From the NCBI GenBank assembly GCA_960531495.1, contig OY482854.1, forward strand, positions 8,227,259 to 8,291,258: 64,000 bases of DNA, read 5' to 3'. A model generated the notes under the pieces. That model was given only the letters and a program-made list of their open reading frames with translations. It did not search any database and was not told the DNA's origin. This DNA is from Zeus faber (Eukaryota > Chordata > Actinopteri > Zeiformes > Zeidae). Positions 57,977-64,000 of the stretch are shown here, in pieces. Position 1 is the first letter of the stretch. Each line of letters starts with the position of its first letter. Position numbers and translations under genes: made by a program.

Positions 57977-58330
57977 GGGAGGGAGACGGAGTCTTTCTGT
58001 CGGTAGATTGCCAACATGGTGAGAATCTTTATTAACAATTCTAAACAGAAAGGCTTGCTGGCCAAAAGGATAAATAATAAGGATAAATGTTTTTAATTTA
58101 GGTGCTGCCGGAATTTCAGACTCTCGCACCGCTGGTGCTGCGACTGGGCTCGTGGTCAGCTCTCGAGCCCTGTACGCCGATCCCCCTCTGCAAGACAGGC
58201 AAACATTAAGAAAGCTCCCTGCCCCGAGTCGGAACAATCAGAGCCCAGCTGGGCGGCCCCGGGAAAGGGAGCCATGCTGCCCTCTGCAGCCGCGGCTTGA
58301 CCACCCCTTGGTCCACTATAGGCTCCAACA
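57977..58330 (-). repeat. 5' LTR of the Gmr1-like element
   Basis: On the minus strand it contains gcagggagctttcttaatgt and an ataaagattctcaccatgtt block with the polyadenylation signal. It then reads into the gag region at gtgggcagagacaccc. Shared blocks with the solo LTR at 33663-33950 support the assignment. The 5' boundary next to the miniature LTR element at 58348 is not exact. Confidence 0.6.
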
Positions 58331-58347
58331 GAGGCTGAATATGAGCA

Positions 58348-59013
58348 TGTGGTAGTTTCGCCACCACACGCCAGCCATGTGGCATTTTCAGGGCCCTCCG
58401 GCACAGAGACACAGACGACGGGGGGTTGTTAACACCAGTTTATTGTAAAGATGAAGCTAGGTGGATTTAGCCAGGAGCAGATGGAACATGTCATGACAGG
58501 GCTCCTATCCTGAGTACGTGTGTGGATGGTGTTTTTAAACCTGCCGACTGGTGTGGCTGCTCAAGTCATCCCATCCACCACATACCCCTAGTACCAAACT
58601 GAGGCCAGGAAGAATTCCTGACCGAAGCCTGTATGTTGCTGCTGCCAATCGGTAGAGGGTTGGTGCTGGGGCCGCCCCTTGAAGCACTGGTGGCTCCAGG
58701 GCGTCTTCGGATGGCCCTTCTGTGTCCCTTCCCCGTGCCCCACATTGGGCACCACTGTGGCAGTTTTGCGACCACACACCACCCAAGTGGCGTGTTCAGG
58801 GCCCTCCGGCACAGAGACACAGATGTGGTGGGGTTGTTAACACCAGATTATTGTAGAGATGAGGCAAGGTGTGATTAGCCAGGAGCAGATGGAACATTTC
58901 ATGACAGGGCTCCTATCCTGAGTGCTTGTGTGGATGGGGTTTATAAACCTGCCGCTCATTTGCCCAACCAATGAGCGTCAGGTGTGGCTGCTCAAACAAT
59001 CCCTTCCACCACA
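58348..59013 (-). mobile_element. Miniature LTR element (TRIM-like)
   Basis: Two LTRs of one family, 58348-58582 and 58756-59013, lie in the same orientation with only 173 bases between them. Both begin TGTGG on the plus strand and end ccaccaca, and share ggcacagagacacaga and agccaggagcagatggaaca. On the minus strand the interior begins, one base after the first LTR, with tggtgcccaatgtggggc, a plausible primer-binding site (it starts TGG and is GC-rich). Its length of 666 bases and lack of ORFs fit a terminal-repeat retrotransposon in miniature. It is the same family as the LTRs at 18784 and 50195. Confidence 0.7.
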
Positions 59014-60207
59014 CTGCAGTACAACATAACTGGTCTCTGTGTCAAGGTGACTTGGTCAAGGGAATGAAGAAGCTATATTATGCAAAAGAGCTGATTTTAC
59101 AAATTAGGCTATTTTCCTGTTGACCTCAAATAACAAGGTCTTCCATTTGACACACAGTGAGACATGACAGCAAGCTATGTTGGGCAAAGTGTGCTCTGTT
59201 CTTCAGTGTTTTGTTCAGTCTGTGAAGAACAGTGATAAAGGACCTGTAAAAGGTTAGAACTGAACAGATTGATAGCCATATGGCTCCCATTGAAGAAAAT
59301 GCAAGAAAAATAATTAGATGGGAGCCTAGAGCGAGCTGCAATGCAGGGCTTACATGTAAAGCTGTGTAGTTTAGGAAAAATGTTGAATATATAATTAGTT
59401 CAACAACAGCTCATCTCTGCAGTTTATATTCATTTGGGGCTGAGACAACATAAAGGTTAGTGAAGAACTAAACAGTTTTTAGCGAATGGGTCATTGTTTT
59501 GTAAAAAGGGGAATAGCTGTACAAATTGAATTAGTAAAAGTATAGCTAATATAAATGACCCTGGTAGAAGCAAGAAGACCCAAAAGTGTGTCGGCGGTGA
59601 CCTCAAGCCACATTGTTTCTGTGAAGGGGGGGGGGGTAATACTACATTCTGTTGATGTCAGAAATTGCAAGAACGACCATTTGAATCGAAATTCCAAGGT
59701 AACAACTAAACAAACTTTTACGTAGGTTTTACACGTCGAGCTTGGCAGTTGGGGATACCGACTCGGAATGAAAGAGTTGAGACTTCCAATGGAATGCAGC
59801 ATAAGTCCTCCATGCACTCCAGCTACAGAAAAGCCAATTAACAGCAGGCGATCTACAGACGCACAGAAACAACTACGGATAATCTGAGCAGCAAAGTCCG
59901 AGCATGGATTGCTGTGATTGAGAAAAATAAAGAAACAAAACATCTTTAAAATGGACAATTTTATAACAGCTTTTATTCCATATTTACCACTATATTTAAC
60001 CAGATAGTGTTTGCTGGTGCTGATGTTATCACAAAGAGAAAACGTTTCAAGGCTTTCATTGAGGCTTTGAGGCAGAAAGGACAGCGGGTCAGGGAGAGTG
60101 AAATGGCGAGCTGAAGGTGGCAGATAAATCTACAGACGTGGGCCAATGTGTGTTCGTTTTGTTCATTCTTTACTTTGAATTACATTTTGACTAGCGTTAA
60201 TAGTTCC
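59014..60207. other. No gene seen
   Basis: A minus-strand open frame at 59958-59491 has no recognised motif. There is a G run at 59626-59636. Otherwise non-repetitive sequence of unknown role. Confidence 0.4.
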
Positions 60208-60296
60208 TAGTGAATATGATCTCTGTGGAAAATATGCAGACCATCTCTGTAGATTTTCTGTGCAGTTCCTCTCCCCTTGTCTCCTGTCTCCCCCTG

Positions 60297-60362
60297 TTTG
60301 TGTGTGTGTGTGTGTGTATGTGTGCGTGTGTGTGTGTGTTTGTTTGTGTGTTGGTGTGGGTG
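60297..60362 (+). repeat. (GT)n microsatellite, interrupted
   Basis: GT runs with tatg, gcg, ttt and tggg interruptions. Confidence 0.95.
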
Positions 60363-61594
60363 TGGCTCCCATCTCCACTTTCTCGGCTCATGGCTTCACA
60401 CCTGCAGACAATCTACACCTCATAATCGCTTCAGGATGGGAACCCTGGCTTTTCACCAACTCATCACCAGATTGTTGTCTCACCTCCGTGGTACTATGCG
60501 CCAGTCAAACCGAGAGCCGAGTTCTCTGGAATTCCTCGTGTCCCGTCTGTGCTCTGCTACCCTGCATCACCGTGCCTCATATATCCTGCCCTGCCCTGCC
60601 CTGCCTGACTGCTTGCCTGTCAGTTGCCACCACGCTACCTGAAATAATTAAATAATTTCTACCAACTTGACACCTCTATCGCCCCTTTTTCCCATTTGCT
60701 ACACCCAGATCCCTTTTCCCTTACTCCAGCTCCAAGTCAGGATACCATCCTTAAAAATGGAATTTTCCCTTTCATGTACTGAGTCCTGCATTTGGGTCCC
60801 ATCTGGGTTCAGAATAATTGGTAGGTAGTTATGTATGTTGGTCAGTAGACAGAATATTACTAACCTGTTTGTAAAAATCACCAAACAGTTCAACTACTTT
60901 CGTTTACTGAACATCGTCTCTATTTTTTGTGGGGTGGGTGATTGTGATTCTGTTTTACCTTTTTTTTTCAAATTCTCTCACTATCTCTCCCTGTCTCTGA
61001 AACACATATAAGCTCGCTCCAAAAGCATATTGCTGTATAATGGTGTCAATATGACTTGCCATGTGTCCTACTCTCCCCAAAGCACGGCAACCGAGCACAG
61101 ACCTCCATATTTGTACTCATTAGTGTTAGAGGGCGTGAATACAGTACGTGTGTGGTACGTACTCAAGTTTGGCAGTGTGTGTTTGTGAGTGTACACACAC
61201 ATGTCTTTTGTAATGTAGCTGCCAAAGCCTCTCCCTTGACAACATCAGGGCCCATTTTCAGCAGGGTCAGGGCCATATGGCCAGGGCCTTATCAGGAATG
61301 ACCTTCTCATTTTGTGACTTAACACTGCAAATCTACAGGGAGAAGGCATCTGCAAGCAGTTATGAAAGCATAAGTTGCAACCTTCTAACTGGGTAGATGG
61401 TCACAGTGGTAGGTAACATGTGACAGGTAGATAACCTTTCCCCTTGAGGTAGGTTGTTCATTCACCCTGTAAGAAAAAAGTAACGGCTTTAGATACAGGC
61501 TAGCAGCCAGGCCTGAACAGTGAGGCTCTAAACATGTTACTTAGCCCCTGGAAGTTCAGATCTATGTGTACAACATATCATGCAATATTTGTAG

Positions 61595-61890
61595 ATGTGG
61601 CATGGTTTGCAGTGTTGCCTCACAGCAAGAAGCTACTGCTTTCGAACTCAACTGGGGTCTTTGCGGATGGCGTTTGCATGGTCTCCCCATATTCACCTGG
61701 GTTTCCGTTGGGTCTTCCAAATTACTCCCTGGCTAAAGACCTACATGTCAGGGTTGGCCACTCCTGCACATGCAGAAATCTGTCAAGAGCTGGAGTTGGT
61801 CCCGGGTGCCGAACTGTGGCAGCCCACTGCTCTCCAATAGTTGGAATGAGTCAAATGCAGAGGGCAAATCCCCATGGTTATAGGCAATAG
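61595..61890 (+). mobile_element. Dispersed tRNA-like repeat (reverse of 29830-30110)
   Basis: Contains cagtgttgcctcacagcaag, tcgaactcaactggggtctt, tgcggatggcgtttgcatgg and ctccccatattcacctgggt. These are degenerate forms of a common fish repeat. The opposite strand form is at 29830-30110 (gggagaacacgcaaactcca). A B-box-like ttcgaactc is seen, so a tRNA-derived SINE is possible. Confidence 0.5.
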
Positions 61891-62159
61891 TGGGAATAGT
61901 GGTTCTTTTTAGAGTTAGTTCATAGCTGTGTATCTTTGAGTAACTTGCCTGTATGACGGACCATCAACCCTTTGACTTACCCACTGTCCAAGGTGGCCAG
62001 TTTGCCTAGTGATAGACAGATGGCTGAGGGCATGACTGACTGGCCCCTATGATTATATCGACTGAGGAGTGCATTTAAGGAGAGCACGGCTTTTCCCAAT
62101 CCAGACACTGATTCAATGTGACTTCCCTTTCAAAACCATGTCAAAGGCGATCTTCCAAT

Positions 62160-62626
62160 AAGATTCAAGACTCAAGAGGTTTATTTCACACATACATATA
62201 CATATGTTCATACATATATGCAGTAAAATGTTAGAACAGTGAAGGTGCAAATAATCACACTTCATGTTCATGTCAAGTGTACTGAGAAGCATTGAGTCAG
62301 AGGAACGAAGTATAAAAAATAAAATGCCATTTTTGTCACATGAATCGAATTGATGTAATCTCTCTGCCATGTGATAGGAAAACATTTCAGAGAAAAATAA
62401 TAAAAAATTGGAAATGCCCAGAAAAAAACACGTTATGGATTATTCACTGTCCTAGATCCAGATGCATCCTACATCGTCTCATTAATCAAAAACAAGACAA
62501 TAAACATCCCATAATGGATGGAATCAAATATTGTCCTGTCTTCATATCAACGACTCAATCAAATCAAATACACAAGTATGTATATGTTTATGACGAGTAA
62601 ACCTCTTGAATCTTGAATCTTGAAAT
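62160..62626. mobile_element. Pair of Rex1/L2 LINE tails pointing outward
   Basis: Left end, minus strand: attcaagactcaagaggttt (62163). Right end, plus strand: aaacctcttgaatcttgaat (62600). Both are the 3' end of the LINE at 7866, with their tails facing away from each other and about 400 bases between them. Two opposed insertions or an inverted duplication are possible. Confidence 0.55.
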
Positions 62627-62629
62627 CAT

Positions 62630-64000
62630 GGATTTTTTCCTCAAAATATTGAAGGACATTGTGCGTTCCCTCATCAGTTTTGATTTGATGTTCACCTGCA
62701 ACATCATTGTGGATTCTCTGATCAATTCCCCAAGTATTCAATGCATTCTAAAAATTCTCAGAATCTTGCAAATAACATTTTGCATAAATATCACATTTTG
62801 ACAACAACCACATGACAGTGCCACATTGATCAAGAAAGAGTGAATTGAGAATACACATGTGAAGATGGAATTCAGGGAAGCTTCATTTTTTCATGTGTCT
62901 GGACAATCCTTATGTTACTTTTATAACCAATTTTAAAAGCAAACTCATAGAAATGGAGTGTTGGATGTTTCCCTCTGATTCGCATGGTCCTGAAACGCCC
63001 TTGGAGATGGCAATTGAGATTAAAGCTGCCTACACATGACGAATATCCGTTAAGTCCTACACACAAGCAATCTGGTAGATACATCACTGGAAGTACAGAG
63101 TGGGAGAATAAGAATGACACATGGCTTCTTTTTCACAAGGTCACTCTATGATCTTTCTGAGTTCTGGGAACTCAAAGGGGAAGTTTCATTGGTTCCCCTT
63201 CCCACTTCGATATGATTTTTTTCTCTCCCCACCACTCATCTCCAGTTACGTTGTGCTCAGCAGGTCAGCAGCAACCGGGATCGAGTTCATACTGGCTGAT
63301 CTTTGAGCGGAGGACCCGGTTTGACCTATCACTTTCCTCAAAGGAAAAACAATGGCTCAGCCAGTGCTGAGGGGTTTCAGCACTCGCCATTTGTAGGTGG
63401 CTTGAGGGTTATATCAATGAAGCCAACCGTACACTTTGCTCATAGATATGTTTGGCCTTTTAGCTAGCTGGCTGACTGACTGACAGTGTCCCAGCTTGAC
63501 TGGTTGACTGGTCGCTCCACTGATATCGTCTTCTTTCTGTTCACATACGTCACATTTCAAAGCAGTAGATGTAAATTCCCAACCAGCATGGCTCATTAGA
63601 CCCTGCTGTCGACTTTGACATATCATATGATATATGTACATAACCTGTTACCTATATAATGTTGTCCACTAGGTTTACATTGCAGCGTAGGAATCCTGGA
63701 AGCAGGATTTCTACCTTTGTGGACCATACTCAAGGTCCATTTTTGGTGTCTTGGATAAACTAATGAGTGGCTCAATTGATTGGGTGGCTGATTATCTGAT
63801 TTAATTAGCTGGTGAACTAATGGAGACCAGCAGACAAGCAAAATGGGCAACACGGGCAGATTGAATAAGCAAATTAGAAGTGGCCCTTCACCCGATATAA
63901 GCATTGGCCAAAGAAAGGACATGTTTTGTTTCGGACTAGAGAATAGGAAAAGACTCTTAATGCTAAAACTCTCGGAACACCAAACCGCAAACAGAGGTGA
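62630..64000. other. No gene seen
   Basis: Non-repetitive at the scale I can judge, with short frames lacking motifs. A gactgactgacag run lies near 63475. Confidence 0.4.

Larger units (their letters stand above)
55510..58330 (-). mobile_element. Gmr1-like Ty3/gypsy element (integrase before RT), degenerate
   Basis: On the minus strand the order is LTR (about 58330-57977), gag (57976-57290), protease (57270-57070), integrase zinc-binding and C-terminal parts (56666-56030) and RT start (55770-55510). In ordinary Ty3/gypsy elements the integrase follows RT and RNase H. Integrase upstream of RT is the hallmark of Gmr1-like elements of fish. The integrase core and most of RT are missing, and an AT-rich block (55866-56035) is inserted. 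The downstream LTR is not present. Confidence 0.7.

Noticed and set aside
59491..59958. 155-codon minus-strand frame
   Set aside because: No signal peptide, domain or codon pattern that I can support; likely a chance frame.

Overview
The window looks like a repeat-dense, gene-poor stretch of a vertebrate genome, most likely a teleost fish. The reasons are the element families together: a chromodomain Ty3/gypsy (chromovirus), a Gmr1-like Ty3/gypsy remnant, L2/Rex1-type and L1-type LINEs, an RLE-type LINE, Helitron-like elements, tRNA-derived SINEs and long GT, GA and CTAT/CTGT microsatellites. I found no intact host protein gene, rRNA, tRNA gene or CRISPR array. Nearly all coding sequence is decayed transposable-element sequence.

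Layout. 0.56-4.52 kb: 5'-truncated chromovirus (gag, PR, RT, RNase H, IN, chromodomain) without visible LTRs. 4.54-6.2 kb: internally deleted Helitron-like copy A. 6.3-6.9 kb: L2-type RT scrap. 7.7-11.5 kb: L1-type 3' end split by a 3.1-kb Rex1/L2-type LINE (minus strand). 11.5-16.4 kb: microsatellites, small repeats, Helitron-like copy D (minus) and another L1-type 3' end. 17.0-25.0 kb: an L2 LINE (plus) opened by nested insertions: a terminal-inverted-repeat element (itself carrying a SINE and a solo LTR), a second SINE, an LTR piece with an L1 tail, a 45-bp minisatellite unit and a second L2 fragment. 25.1-27.3 kb: RLE-type LINE (minus). 28.3-34.1 kb: Helitron-like copies B and C; C retains parts of two cysteine-protease domains and a HUH Rep. 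34-42.6 kb: SINE, repeat debris, a second copy of the inverted-repeat element with an L2 flank attached, a candidate conserved noncoding block, hAT-like and pogo-like MITEs. 42.8-49.85 kb: two similar LTRs in the same orientation, the second preceded by a polypurine tract, around a non-coding interior (candidate non-autonomous LTR element) with an L1 insertion. 50.2-50.7 kb: solo LTR split by a LINE tail. 52.6-53.0 kb: GC-rich possible promoter or first exon. 55.5-58.3 kb: Gmr1-like element (minus) with integrase upstream of RT. 58.35-59.01 kb: miniature LTR element. 59-64 kb: mostly nondescript, with LINE tails and one dispersed repeat.

The most interesting object is the Helitron-like family. 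On one strand of copy C, an herpesvirus-UL36-type (peptidase C76-like) cysteine-protease domain, an OTU-type cysteine-protease domain and a HUH Rep domain follow each other within about 1.9 kb. All copies here are broken, with stops, frameshifts and changed catalytic residues. Family assignments come from reading motifs by eye; no database search was possible.
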